Part shown: piece by piece, positions 1-9,607 of the stretch
How the letters are laid out: the number at the start of each line of letters is the position of its first letter
How positions within the stretch are numbered: position 1 is the first letter of the stretch
DNA from: CAYLNM01 sp964385045
GTDB lineage: Bacteria > Planctomycetota > Phycisphaerae > Phycisphaerales > SM1A02
Direction of reading: 5' to 3'
Length of the DNA: 49,138 nucleotides
NCBI GenBank assembly: GCA_964385045.1
Contig: CAYLNM010000018.1
Coordinates: forward strand, 1-49,138
Notes under the pieces: model-generated
Seen by the model: the letters and a program-made list of their open reading frames with translations, nothing else
The model's database searches: none
Told to the model about the DNA's origin: nothing
Program-made: the position numbers and the translations under genes

Positions 1-16
1 AGTCGGGTCGGTCGCC

Positions 17-3000
17 TCATGGCCGGGGCTCCGGCTTCGGGGGTGCGTCGGGGCGGGGGGCGGGCTGGCCGCCGGGCAGCTCGGCGCCGGGGCCGGGGCC
101 GGGCTCGTCGCCAGGCTCCGGGGCGGGCGCCGGGGCGGGAGCGGCGCCACCGCCGGGCGGCTGGGCCAGCTGCGTCAGCAGCTCACGGCCGAGGTCGAGG
201 ACGTCGCGCTGCATGCGGCCGAGCTCGTCGACCATCGCGGCCCGCTCGGCCGGGTCGAGCGACGGGTCCTCGTCCACCGCCCGCGTCTCCTCGTAGATCG
301 CCTCCTGGAGGCCGCGCAGCCGCAGCAGCTCGGCGGTGGGCGGCAGCACCGGCTGGTCGCCGCCCCCTCCGCCTCCGCCACCGCCGGCTCCGCCGGCCGG
401 GGCCTGCTCGCCCTGCGCGAACTCCGGCTGCTCGCCCTGCAGGTCCTCGAGCGCCTCGATCTGGCGGCGGATCGCCTCGGCGATGCGGCGCTGCCGGTCG
501 CTCACCGCGCGCCCGACCTCGGCCTCGTACAGCCGCTCGCGGACCTGCTCGGCCCAGCGATCCATCATCACGTGGACGTACGAGAAGACCGTGGCGTCGG
601 CGAGGCCCTCGGTGTCGGTGCGGATCGCCTCGAGCGCGGTGCGGATCGCCTCCTGATCGTTGCCGAGGCGGCGGGCCGCCTGACGGCCGCGGCGCCCGAG
701 CGGCCGCTGCTCCGCGAGCTCCATCGTGCCGGCCCGCACCGTGACCTGCCGCTCGAGCAGACCGCGGTAGGCCATCATCAGCTGCTGCCGCGCCTGCTCG
801 ACGAGATCCTCCTCGGCCTGCTCCTCCGACTCGACCGCGAGGTCGAGGGCCTCCTGCAGCCGCGCGAGCGAGCGCTCCTCGCCCCGGCGGGCGCCCTCGG
901 CGTCGGGCGGCGCCTGCCGCAGCGCGGCGATCGCCTCGCCCTGGGCCTCGCGGGCCCGGTCCACGGTGCGGGCGATCCGTCGCAGTTCCTGCCCGGCCAC
1001 GCGCGCCTGCTGGGCGGCCGAGGACGTGTTCCGCTCGAGGCGGATCATCGCGCGGGCCCGCTCGGCGAGGTCGGCGTCCGTCTCGGCCCGCGAGAGGGCG
1101 ATCAGCTCGCGCTCCTGCGTGGCCACGAGGCGCTCGAGCACCTCGCGCACGGTCGCGAGCTCGCGCAGCAGCTCCTCGGTGCGCACGCCCTGGGCCTCCT
1201 CGAGGGCCTCCTGCATGCGGTCGAGCGCCTCGCGGGCTCGGGCCTGCTGCGATCCCGCCTGCTGCAGGCGGTTCTGCTCGGCCTCCTCGGCCGCCTCGCG
1301 CATCGAGCGGCCGGTCTCGCGGCTCTCGCCCTCGTCGGCGGCGGCGGTCAGGCCGTCGGCCGCCTCGGGGTCGGCCTCCTCCATCGCCTCGGCCCGGCGC
1401 CGCATCTCCTCGATCAGCCGGTCGAAGCTCTCGGCGAGGGCCCGCTGCTCCTCGGCCACCGCGTCGAGCTGCCGCCGCTCCTCCGCCCCGAGCTCCTCGA
1501 GGTCCCGGCCGATCAGGTCGTCGGCGAGCTCGCCGGTGCGCTCCTCGAGCGCCGCCTGCTCCGCCGCGATCTGCTGCAGCTGCTGCCGCACGAGCCAGGT
1601 GTCCTCGTCGCGGTCGAGCAGCCGGATGAGGTCGGTGAGCTCCTCGCGGACGGCCTGCTGGGCGTCGATCGCCTCGGCCGCCTCCGGGGACGGCTCGGGG
1701 AGCGACTCGGCGTCCTCGCCGCGCTCGGCGTCGGTCTCGGCATCGGCATCGGCGCCGGACGCGCCGTCGTCGTCCGCGCGGGCCGGCTCGCCGCCCGCGG
1801 GGGACGGGCCGGAGGGCGAGCCCGTCGCGTCGCCCGACGGCTGCCCGGGCGGCCCGGCCGTGGACGGGTCCTGCTCCGCGCCGGGCTGCCCGCCCGACGC
1901 GCCGGCGGGCGACGGCTCGCCCTCGCTCGGCGCCGGCTCGCTGGATGCGTCCTCCGACGGCTCGCTGCCCTCCTCGTCGCCCGGCTCGCCCGCCGCCCGA
2001 TCGCCCGCCGCCCGATCGCCCGGGGCCGGGCCGTCGCCGTCCGCGCCGCGTTCACCGCGCTCGCGCTCGGCGGCGGCGCCCGCATCCGCGTCCTCCGCCT
2101 CGCGCGTCGCGTCCGCGTCGTTCTCGCGCGCCGCCTCTGCGTCGTCCCCGCGCGCCGCCTCTGCGTCGTCCCCGCGCGCCGCGTCTGCGTCGTCCCCGCG
2201 CGCCGCGTCTCCCCCGGCCGCCTCGCGCTCCGCCGCGTCCTCGAGGGACGTCAGCGCCCGGTTCGCCGCCCGCCCCGCGAAGTCCAGCAGGTCGCTCGAC
2301 TGCCGCAGCAGCTCCCGGAGCTGATCGTCCTCGAGCCGGTTGCGCTCGATGCGGTCCGTCAGCGACGCGACCTCCTCGCGCTGGGCCGCGATCCGCTCGG
2401 CGATCTCCGCCTGACGACGGGCGGACGCCGCGGCGTCGCCCTCGCTCGCCGCTCCCCGCCGCAGACCGTCCTGCAGCGCGCTCTGCGTCGCCTCGATGCG
2501 GATCGCCTCCTGCCGCACCCGAGCGAGATCGCGGCGGACGAGCGTGCCGAAGTCGGCCTCGCCGATGATGCGGATCCGCCGCGGCTCGCTCCGCACGAGC
2601 CGGCCGTCGGCGGGCTCGAAGACGTCCTCGGCCTCCGCCCGCAGCAGCACCGCGTCGCCCGGCTCGAGCCCGAGCACGCCGAGCGGCAGGTCCGCCCCGA
2701 GCTCCTGCCGGGGCACCGGCTCGAAGCGGGCGAGCAGGGCCGCCGCGACGTCCTCGGGCAGCTCCGCCGGCACCGCCGCGCTGCCGGAGCGCTCGACGTC
2801 GACCGCGATCGCCAGCGACCGCAGCCCGACGTCGTCCATCGCCTCGACCCGCACCGGCACCGTGGCGTCGGCCAGCGTCCGCTCATCCCGCATCGGCTCC
2901 AGCACCGCCGGCCGCGCCCGCTCGTCCACGACCGCGTCGATCGCGTAGCGGATCGGCTCCCGGGGACCGAGGCCGAAGGCGTCCCGCGGCTCGGGGGCGA

Positions 3001-4270
3001 GCACCACGGGCTCGGACACCGTCCACCGCAGGATCCAGCCCACGTCGGAGGTGCGCTCGACCTCGGCCCCGGCCTCGGCCATCGCGGCGTCCAGGCCGAA
3101 GGTCCTCGCGAGCCAGGCCGACCGCGGATCGGCGTCGGGACCGGCAAAGACGACGCGGTCGCCCGTCGCGATCGCGGGGGCGGCACCGTCGTCGGACCCG
3201 GGCTCGTCGCCGCCGGCGCCGGCCGGCTCGATCGGCTCGATCGGCTTGTTGAAGGCGAGCTCGAGCTCGGCCCGCGCGCCGGCCAGCGCCGGCTCGTCGG
3301 GACGGCCGCGCTCGTCGATGCCCGGGCCGACGTCGGCGAGGATCGGGATGACGAGCCCGGCCGCGTAGGCCGGCGGCTCGACGCGCAGCGTGCCGCGGGC
3401 GACGGCCGGGGGCCGCACCAGGTCGATCCGCTCCACCGCGGTGCGGGCGTCGGCGGTCTCGAACCACACCTCCACCGCCTCGCCGTCGGGCTCGACCAGC
3501 CGCTCGTGCACGCCGTCGCCCTGGTGGGCGAGCGTGATCGTGCGCCAGCGGCCGGCGTCGCCCGCGGTGCGCTCGCGCACGTGGGCCTGCACCCGCTCGC
3601 CGGCGCCGTCCGGGGTCAGGTTCTCCGCCCGCAGGGTCAGCACCTCGCCGCGCGGGTGCACGCCGGGAGCGGGCAGCACCTCGTCCATCCGGGAGGCGAC
3701 CGCGGTGCGGGCGGGCCAGGCGGCGGCCGACCACGGGGCGAGGACCCGCAGGGTGCCGGTGGCGGCGAGCCCCGGCGACGCGACGGCGACCGCCGCGACC
3801 ACGAGGCCGACCGCGGCGAGCCCGCCGGCGGCCCGGCGCGCCGCGCGAGCGTCGACGCGCCGCCCGAAGCCGCCCTCGGCCAGCGGCAACAGGCGGTCGA
3901 CGGCGAGGCGGGCGAGCGGACTGCGCTCCACGTCGCCCCGCTCCACGAACTCCACGCCCGAGGCGAGGCGACCGGCGAGCTCCGGCCGCTCGCGCTCGAC
4001 CCGCAGGGCCACGTCCACCAGCGACGGGGCGTACCGCGTCGCGGGCACGAGGTGACGGCGGACCAGCACCACGAGGCCCGCAATCAGTCCCGCGAGCAGG
4101 ATCAGGCGGACCGGGGCGGGCAGGCGCAGCAGGTAGTCGAGGCCGCCGAGGGCCAGGACGCCCGCGAGGCCGGCGGCGGCGAGGACGCAGCTCGCGCGGG
4201 TGAGCAGCAGCCGGCGAGTCGTGCGACGCAGCCGCCGGAGCTCCTCGATCACCACGCGGACGCTGTGCAT
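17..4270 (-). CDS. Large DUF4175-like membrane-anchored coiled-coil protein
   Basis: 1417 aa. The N-terminus has hydrophobic segments at about residues 25-47 and 54-71 and a third near 146-172, so it is anchored in the cytoplasmic membrane. After beta-rich, Pro-poor segments (about 190-560) come long charged helices predicted as coiled coil (about 575-680 and 870-1200). These are separated by an Asp/Glu/Ala/Gly/Pro low-complexity linker (about 690-870) encoded partly by 24-bp repeats. The C-terminus is Pro-rich. The architecture resembles DUF4175-type proteins that accompany MoxR/Bat clusters; no catalytic motif is visible. The start is supported by GGGAGT six bases upstream of ATG. It lies last in the cluster, 319 bp after the VWA gene, so it may also have its own promoter. 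Its function is unknown; a periplasmic scaffold role is inference. Confidence 0.75.
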   Translation of the reverse strand: MHSVRVVIEELRRLRRTTRRLLLTRASCVLAAAGLAGVLALGGLDYLLRLPAPVRLILLAGLIAGLVVLVRRHLVPATRYAPSLVDVALRVERERPELAGRLASGVEFVERGDVERSPLARLAVDRLLPLAEGGFGRRVDARAARRAAGGLAAVGLVVAAVAVASPGLAATGTLRVLAPWSAAAWPARTAVASRMDEVLPAPGVHPRGEVLTLRAENLTPDGAGERVQAHVRERTAGDAGRWRTITLAHQGDGVHERLVEPDGEAVEVWFETADARTAVERIDLVRPPAVARGTLRVEPPAYAAGLVIPILADVGPGIDERGRPDEPALAGARAELELAFNKPIEPIEPAGAGGDEPGSDDGAAPAIATGDRVVFAGPDADPRSAWLARTFGLDAAMAEAGAEVERTSDVGWILRWTVSEPVVLAPEPRDAFGLGPREPIRYAIDAVVDERARPAVLEPMRDERTLADATVPVRVEAMDDVGLRSLAIAVDVERSGSAAVPAELPEDVAAALLARFEPVPRQELGADLPLGVLGLEPGDAVLLRAEAEDVFEPADGRLVRSEPRRIRIIGEADFGTLVRRDLARVRQEAIRIEATQSALQDGLRRGAASEGDAAASARRQAEIAERIAAQREEVASLTDRIERNRLEDDQLRELLRQSSDLLDFAGRAANRALTSLEDAAEREAAGGDAARGDDADAARGDDAEAARGDDAEAARENDADATREAEDADAGAAAERERGERGADGDGPAPGDRAAGDRAAGEPGDEEGSEPSEDASSEPAPSEGEPSPAGASGGQPGAEQDPSTAGPPGQPSGDATGSPSGPSPAGGEPARADDDGASGADADAETDAERGEDAESLPEPSPEAAEAIDAQQAVREELTDLIRLLDRDEDTWLVRQQLQQIAAEQAALEERTGELADDLIGRDLEELGAEERRQLDAVAEEQRALAESFDRLIEEMRRRAEAMEEADPEAADGLTAAADEGESRETGRSMREAAEEAEQNRLQQAGSQQARAREALDRMQEALEEAQGVRTEELLRELATVREVLERLVATQERELIALSRAETDADLAERARAMIRLERNTSSAAQQARVAGQELRRIARTVDRAREAQGEAIAALRQAPPDAEGARRGEERSLARLQEALDLAVESEEQAEEDLVEQARQQLMMAYRGLLERQVTVRAGTMELAEQRPLGRRGRQAARRLGNDQEAIRTALEAIRTDTEGLADATVFSYVHVMMDRWAEQVRERLYEAEVGRAVSDRQRRIAEAIRRQIEALEDLQGEQPEFAQGEQAPAGGAGGGGGGGGGDQPVLPPTAELLRLRGLQEAIYEETRAVDEDPSLDPAERAAMVDELGRMQRDVLDLGRELLTQLAQPPGGGAAPAPAPAPEPGDEPGPGPGAELPGGQPAPRPDAPPKPEPRP
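2101..2210. repeat. 24-bp tandem repeat inside the DUF4175-like gene
   Basis: Copies at 2125-2148, 2149-2172 and 2173-2196 are identical or differ by one base; a partial copy covers 2197-2210 and a diverged copy 2101-2124. The unit is a multiple of three and encodes an 8-residue Ala-Arg-Gly-Asp-Asp-Ala type repeat in the acidic linker, so copy number can change without a frameshift. Confidence 0.8.
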
Positions 4271-4589
4271 GCACGGACTCCCAGTGATCCTATTGGCGTC
4301 GGCCGTCCCGGCGGCAGCTCCGGACCCCGCCGCGGGTGCGAGCTCGGCGAGCCGCGTGGGCGTCCACCGGCGGTCCGCATCCGCCGAAGCCCATCCTCAG
4401 TCCGACGAACGAACGAACGGACCCATTCCGTTCCTCATCGGCGATTCCGCCGCGGTGGATGCTCCCGGACGGGTGCCGTGGGTGGTTCCGACGCCGTCCG
4501 TCCTCGGCCGCCGCGACGGCACTCGCTCCGCCGAGCCCGCGATCGTCCTTCGTTCGGGCCGGCGGCGGCGAATCGGCCTCGTCCGGGCA
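4271..4589. other. Gene-free gap inside the Bat/MoxR cluster
   Basis: 319 bp between the VWA gene and the DUF4175-like gene, the largest interruption in the cluster. It holds a CGAA run at about 4408-4419 and a small inverted repeat (GAACGG at 4415-4420, CCGTTC at 4428-4433). A TAGGAT hexamer on the minus strand (4287-4292) lies 16 nt before the downstream start. No convincing terminator with a T tract is present. Confidence 0.5.
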
Positions 4590-7058
4590 TCACGGCAGCC
4601 GCAGCCAGCGGCGGCCGGCCCATTCGGCCGCGAGCAGGCCGAGCAGCAGCAGGAAGGCGAGCGGGGTGTTCCAGATCGGCTCGCGGAGCGGGTTCTCGGT
4701 GCGGACCTCGCGGTTGGGCAGTCGCCGCAGGGCCTCGTCGAGGTCCTCCGGCGCCACCGTTCGGCCGCCGGTCTCGGCCGCGAGGCGTTCCAGCAGGGCG
4801 TGATCGGTCTCGGGCTGCAGGAGCTCGTCCGCCGGCTCGCGCACCGTCAGCCCGGCCGCGAGGTCGAGGCCTTCCAGCTCCGCCCCGGGGATCCGCACCG
4901 TGTAGGCCCCCGCGAGGTCGGGCAGCCAGGTCGCGGCGTAGCGGGTCTCGTCGCCCGGCTCGGGCACGAGCTCCAGCCGGGTCGCCACCTCGCCGCCCGG
5001 ACCCCTGATCTCCGCCGCCACGCTGCCCCGCCGCGACTCGGCGAGCCGGGCGTCGAGGATCCGCAGCCGCACCTGCACCGGCCGTCCCGTCTCGGTGCGG
5101 CCGGGCTCGACCTGCAGGACCGCCTGCTCGCCGCCGGCGGCGAGGCGCTCGCGGGCGAGCATGCGGATCATCTGGATCCAGAACTGCTCGGGCAGGATCT
5201 CGCCGCGGCCGTAGCGCCACCGCCAGATCTCGTCCGTCGCCACGTAGATCGACTGGCCCGCGCCGAACCGCATGTGCACCACCAGCGGCAGCGGTCCGCG
5301 CTCGAAGGCCTGGGCGGTGCGGGCGAGCGGCTCGGCCGTCGGCTTGAGCCGCTCGCGGTCGATGCGCTGGGCCCACGAGAGCTGCGACCAGCCGGTCGCG
5401 GGATCGCGCAGCACCTCCGGCCAGCCGCGTTCGGCCCCCAGGACCAGCTGCAGGATGCCCAGCCGCTCGGACAGCGGCGTCGGCTCCATCGTCACCGGCC
5501 GGTCGATCTCGGGCAGCCGCGTGCCGCCGGTGAAGGGCAGCAGGTCGGCCAGCAGCGAGTCCTCCCACGTCGCGGGCATCGAGCGCTCGCCCCCGATCCA
5601 CAGCAGCCCCGCCCCGTTCTCGGCCACGTGGTCGCGGATGAGCTCGGTCTGCTCCGGCGAGAGGAAGCCCCCCGGCACGTCGCCGATCACGAGGACGTCG
5701 AACGGCTCCCACTCGTCCACCGACTGCGGCAGCCGCGTGATCGGGGCGTTGCCCTCCTGGGCGAAGTCGCGGTCGGCGGTGAGCAGGAAGTTCGACGACT
5801 CGATCGACTGCTCGCGGATGAGCAGGTTCTTGAGGTACCGGTACTCCCACCGCGGATAGCCGTCGACGAAGAGCACCCGCATCGGCCGGTCGATGAGCTC
5901 GACCGCGAACGACAGGCGATTGTTCTCCGGCACGAGGTCCGGCTCGTCGGGCTCGATCTCGATCGACCAGGTGGTCTCGCCCGCGAGCTCCGGCTCGGCC
6001 ACGAGGGTGAGCTCGGACGCCGGATCGCCGGGCTCGAGCCGCTGCTCGTCGAGCGGCTCGCCCGTGACCTCGTCCACCAGCCGCACCGTGGCCCCGGACT
6101 CGGCGAGGGCCGGCCCGAGCCGGTCGACGTCGAGCCGCACCGGCACCTTGTCCCGCACGAACGCCCGCGCCGGCGCATCGACGCGGCCCACCGCGAGGTC
6201 GCCGATCGCGTCGGCCGCCCCGAGCGGCACCGCGATCAGCGGCACGCCCTCGGACCGCAGCCGCCGGGCGACCGCGGGATCGACCGGCCGCGTGGCCCGG
6301 CCGTCGCTCGCGAGCACCACCGCGCTCACCGGACGGCCGCCGGCCCGCTGCAGGGCCTGCTCGATCGCCCGGCCGACGTCGGTGCGGAGCCCGGTGGCGG
6401 CGCCGAGGGCGGGCCGCCGGGCCGCGGGGCGTTCCTCGTCCCCGTCGTCGCCCGCCGGGTCGCCACCGTCGTCCCCCGCGTCCTCGCTCGCCCCGGTCTC
6501 CCCGGTCTCCTCCGCCAACGCGAAGAGCCCCTCGTGGAAGCCGTACCAGCGGAGCTCCTTGGACTCGGTGAGCTCCCCCAACGCGCCCTCGGCGAGCCGG
6601 AAGGCCGCCTCGGCCTGGTCGCTGCGGGTGATGCGGCCCGCGGCGTTCGGGGCGATGGCGGGTCGCGCGGCGGCGGCGGCGCCCGCGCCCGCGCTCTCCG
6701 CACCCCCGGCGTCCACCGCCTCGGGCAGCGCCGCATCCGCGATGTCCATGCTGCGGCTGCGGTCGACGAGCATCAGCACCCAGTCCCGCTCGACCTCCTC
6801 GCGGGGCAGCTCGGCCAGCGGTCCCGCGAGCAGCACCATGACGAGCGCGATCACCGCCGCCCGGCAGCCGGCGAGGACCACGCGGACCGGCCGCCGCCCG
6901 GGCATGCGGCGGTAGGCCTCGGCCCCGAGGGCGATCGCCACCGCGACCGCGAGCAGCCACACCCAGCCGGGCAGCGGCTGCGTCCACGCGAGCCGGATCG
7001 GCCCGGCGTCGGCCGGGATGCGGTCGAGGTCGAGCAGCAGCCGGAGCAGGTCGTTCAT
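4590..7058 (-). CDS. VWA-domain membrane protein with glutamine amidotransferase-like domain
   Basis: 822 aa. Two N-terminal membrane helices (about 31-48 and 60-79) are followed by a von Willebrand A-like domain whose MIDAS motif D-R-S-R-S (99-103) is intact, so it can probably bind a divalent metal. A Ser/Gly/Ala/Asp-rich insertion sits in that domain. The middle of the protein contains the F-V-D-G-Y-P-R-W-E-Y-R-Y segment and a following class I glutamine amidotransferase-like fold, typical of planctomycete Bat-cluster proteins; I do not see a catalytic Cys triad. A final hydrophobic helix lies near 800-816. Its ATG overlaps the stop of the upstream BatA-like gene by four bases (ATGA), which indicates translational coupling. 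It probably acts at the membrane with the MoxR ATPase and DUF58 protein; substrate unknown. Confidence 0.8.
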   Translation of the reverse strand: MNDLLRLLLDLDRIPADAGPIRLAWTQPLPGWVWLLAVAVAIALGAEAYRRMPGRRPVRVVLAGCRAAVIALVMVLLAGPLAELPREEVERDWVLMLVDRSRSMDIADAALPEAVDAGGAESAGAGAAAAARPAIAPNAAGRITRSDQAEAAFRLAEGALGELTESKELRWYGFHEGLFALAEETGETGASEDAGDDGGDPAGDDGDEERPAARRPALGAATGLRTDVGRAIEQALQRAGGRPVSAVVLASDGRATRPVDPAVARRLRSEGVPLIAVPLGAADAIGDLAVGRVDAPARAFVRDKVPVRLDVDRLGPALAESGATVRLVDEVTGEPLDEQRLEPGDPASELTLVAEPELAGETTWSIEIEPDEPDLVPENNRLSFAVELIDRPMRVLFVDGYPRWEYRYLKNLLIREQSIESSNFLLTADRDFAQEGNAPITRLPQSVDEWEPFDVLVIGDVPGGFLSPEQTELIRDHVAENGAGLLWIGGERSMPATWEDSLLADLLPFTGGTRLPEIDRPVTMEPTPLSERLGILQLVLGAERGWPEVLRDPATGWSQLSWAQRIDRERLKPTAEPLARTAQAFERGPLPLVVHMRFGAGQSIYVATDEIWRWRYGRGEILPEQFWIQMIRMLARERLAAGGEQAVLQVEPGRTETGRPVQVRLRILDARLAESRRGSVAAEIRGPGGEVATRLELVPEPGDETRYAATWLPDLAGAYTVRIPGAELEGLDLAAGLTVREPADELLQPETDHALLERLAAETGGRTVAPEDLDEALRRLPNREVRTENPLREPIWNTPLAFLLLLGLLAAEWAGRRWLRLP

Positions 7059-9607
7059 CCCGCGGCCTCCCCGCGGACGGCAGCGGACGAGCCGAGGCTC
7101 CCCGCGACATCCGCGGCGCCCGATCGGCCGCCCCCCGCCCGCAGCGCGAGCGTCGGCAGGATCGAGCCCTCGGCCGTCCCGCCCGGTCCGCGGCCGCGGA
7201 CGACGTGGGCGAACCGCCGGGCGAGCAGCGTCTCGAGGACGAGCAGCACCGCGAGCAGGATCAGCAGCGGCCGCGCGAGCCCGGTGCCGGCGCCGCCGCG
7301 CCGCAGCGCCGCGCCGGGATCGCCCGCGTCGAGCGTCGTCCAGGACCCGGCCGCCGCGAGCCAGCTCGCCACCGCGTCGGGAGGCTGGGCCTCGGTCCGG
7401 CCGCCGGCCGGCTCGACCGTCACCGCCAGCGAGCCGATCTCGGTGCCGCCCGCGTCGGCCACGGTGAAGACGCCGGGCGCCGGGAGCGGCTCGACCGGAC
7501 GTCCATCGGTCCCCACCGGCACCGCCGCCCCGCCGGGGCCGACCAGCCGGTCGGCGGCGGGGAAGCGCACGAGCCGCGGACGATCACCGACCTCCGAACG
7601 GGCCTCGCGGCGGGCGAGGCCGACGCCCTGCCGCACGATCTCCTGCACCAGCGGCACCATCAGCGGCTTGGTCGGCAGGCCGGTCCACTCCAGCATCGGG
7701 GCCACCGCGAGCGCGACGAGAAGGCCGCCACGCGGGGCATCGTCGCTCCCGTCCGCCGCGTCCCCCGCCGCGCCGTCACCGGCCCCCGGGGCCCCCGGGG
7801 CCCCCGCGGCCTCCGCGCCCCGCCCCGCCGCCACCGGGTCCGACAGCCGCACCGCGGCGCCGGCGTCCGCCCCGGCCCCCGCGAGCGTCGCCCGCCGGCC
7901 CGCCGCCTCCGCCGCCACCCAGGCCGAGAGCAGCCAGGGCACGCCGTCCTCCATCGCCAGGATCACCTCGGTCCGCGGCCCCGGCTCGATCCGCAGCCGG
8001 CGGTCGACCAGCACCGGCCGCAGCAGATCCTCGAGCTCGCCCGCGAGCAGCGTCAGCAGCGGCGAGACGCTGCGGGGCGGGGCGATGCCCACCGGCTCGT
8101 CGAGCACCTCGGTCGACCGGTCCACCTGCCACGCGAGCCCGAACGTCCGCTGCAGCTCGTCCGCCCAGCGGTGCACCGTGGTGTCCTCGGGCGGACTCAC
8201 GATCACGAGGCCGCCGCGGCCGGCGAACGCCGCGAGCCGGTCCCAGCCCTCGGGCCGCAGCAGGTCGGGCCGCGGCACCACCGCCGCCTCGACCGCCCGC
8301 AGGTCCGGCTCGGTCACCGCCGCGGGCTCGATCCGGACCACGTCGAGGGACGCCCCCTCGCCCGGCTGCAGGGCCCGCTCGTACCAGCCGCCGGCCCCGA
8401 TCCGGTCGATCGCCGACTCGCGGCCGAACTCGCGGCGGTCGAGCAGGGCGACCCGCAGGCTCGGGCGGGCCTCGAGGATCACCGCGCGGGCGTCGTCCAC
8501 CGGCAGGTCGTCGCCGTCCACGCGGGCGGTCACCGGCAGCGCCCGGGCCTCGCCGGGATCGACCGGCAGCCGCACGTCCACCGACGCGTCGGCCTGGCCC
8601 GGCGACCACCGCACCGTCCGCGGCTCGATGACCGGCAGACCGGGCACCTCCACGCGGACCGTCGACTCGGCCGCGTCGAGCCGGCCGTGCCGACGCAGCC
8701 GCACGCTCAGCTGCCCCGAGCCGTCGGCCGCCCCGGGCAGGATCACCGACCGCACGGGATCGATCGCGATCACCGCGACGTTGGAGCGGATGTCGGCCGC
8801 CGGATCGCTCGCCACCAGCGGCACCGCGGCCGGCAGCCCGAGATCGGGCAGCTGCTCCTGCAGGTCGGCCGAGCCCGCCCGCAGCTCCGACAGCACGTGG
8901 ATCGACGGGTCCTCGCCCGCCGCCACCGCCGCCCGGGCCGCCTCGCCCGCGGTCCGGATCGCCCCCGCGAGGTCCGCCGGCACCGCCGCCGGCTCGAGGC
9001 CCTCGAGCCAGCGGACCACCGCCTCGAGGTCGGCCGAGGGCGGCAGCAGGTCGTCGCGTCCGCGGGCCGCCGTCACCACGCCCACCCGGTCGCCGGGCTC
9101 GAGGCCCGCGATCAACTGCTCCGCCAGCGCGACGTGGCGGCCGAGGACGGTCCCGGCGGAGGCCGCACCGTCGGCGCGGGAGCCGCGTGCGTCAACGGTC
9201 GGTGTCCCCTCCGGGCCTCCATCGCCGCCCGCGACCCCGTTCGCCCCCGCGCCCTCGGCCCGGCCGATCGCCGCGGTCCCGCCGCCGCGCTCCCGCAGGC
9301 CCGCGGTCATCCCGTCGTCGATCACCAGCAGGACCGTCCGCCGGCCGCCCTCGAGCAGGCCGCCGGACTCCAGCAGCGGCCGCGCGAGCGCGGCCCCGAG
9401 GACGATCAGGGCGAGGCAGCGGATCGCCAGCAGCAGCCACTTCTCCAGCCGCAGCCGGCGGTGGTGCCGCCGCTCGGCCTCGAGCAGGAACCGCATCGCC
9501 GCGAACGGCACCGGCCGCCGCCGCTGTCGCCAGAGCAGGAAGATCGCGATCGGCACCGCGGTCGCGAGCACCCCCGCGATCAGGAAGCCGGGGCCGAGCA
9601 GCGTCAC
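7055..9607 (-). CDS. BatA-like membrane protein (aerotolerance regulator N-terminal domain)
   Basis: 850 aa starting at GTG 9607. The N-terminus has the BatA/aerotolerance-regulator layout: a membrane helix at 5-26, the R-x-R-x-V-P-F-A-A-M-R-F-L stretch, a basic loop, and a second helix at 57-76 ending in A-L-A-R-P. A VWA-like domain follows, but its MIDAS reads D-D-G-M-T instead of D-x-S-x-S, so metal binding is probably lost. A large extracytoplasmic region and a final helix near 785-805 complete it. The start codon overlaps the DUF58 stop (GTGA) and its own stop overlaps the next gene (ATGA), which argues for coupled translation and a complex. An open frame continues upstream to 10213, but that part is the shadow of DUF58. 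Confidence 0.8.
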   Translation of the reverse strand: MTLLGPGFLIAGVLATAVPIAIFLLWRQRRRPVPFAAMRFLLEAERRHHRRLRLEKWLLLAIRCLALIVLGAALARPLLESGGLLEGGRRTVLLVIDDGMTAGLRERGGGTAAIGRAEGAGANGVAGGDGGPEGTPTVDARGSRADGAASAGTVLGRHVALAEQLIAGLEPGDRVGVVTAARGRDDLLPPSADLEAVVRWLEGLEPAAVPADLAGAIRTAGEAARAAVAAGEDPSIHVLSELRAGSADLQEQLPDLGLPAAVPLVASDPAADIRSNVAVIAIDPVRSVILPGAADGSGQLSVRLRRHGRLDAAESTVRVEVPGLPVIEPRTVRWSPGQADASVDVRLPVDPGEARALPVTARVDGDDLPVDDARAVILEARPSLRVALLDRREFGRESAIDRIGAGGWYERALQPGEGASLDVVRIEPAAVTEPDLRAVEAAVVPRPDLLRPEGWDRLAAFAGRGGLVIVSPPEDTTVHRWADELQRTFGLAWQVDRSTEVLDEPVGIAPPRSVSPLLTLLAGELEDLLRPVLVDRRLRIEPGPRTEVILAMEDGVPWLLSAWVAAEAAGRRATLAGAGADAGAAVRLSDPVAAGRGAEAAGAPGAPGAGDGAAGDAADGSDDAPRGGLLVALAVAPMLEWTGLPTKPLMVPLVQEIVRQGVGLARREARSEVGDRPRLVRFPAADRLVGPGGAAVPVGTDGRPVEPLPAPGVFTVADAGGTEIGSLAVTVEPAGGRTEAQPPDAVASWLAAAGSWTTLDAGDPGAALRRGGAGTGLARPLLILLAVLLVLETLLARRFAHVVRGRGPGGTAEGSILPTLALRAGGGRSGAADVAGSLGSSAAVRGEAAG

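Noticed and set aside
4287..4292. TAGGAT as promoter of the DUF4175-like gene
   Set aside because: Transcription from it would begin within the GGGAGT ribosome binding site, so the two signals exclude each other; the binding site is the better match.
572..5008. 1478-aa plus-strand open frame
   Set aside because: It runs antisense to the DUF4175-like gene; its Arg/Leu/Gly/His-rich composition is that of a GC-rich shadow frame, and the minus-strand product has membrane segments, coiled coil and a ribosome binding site.
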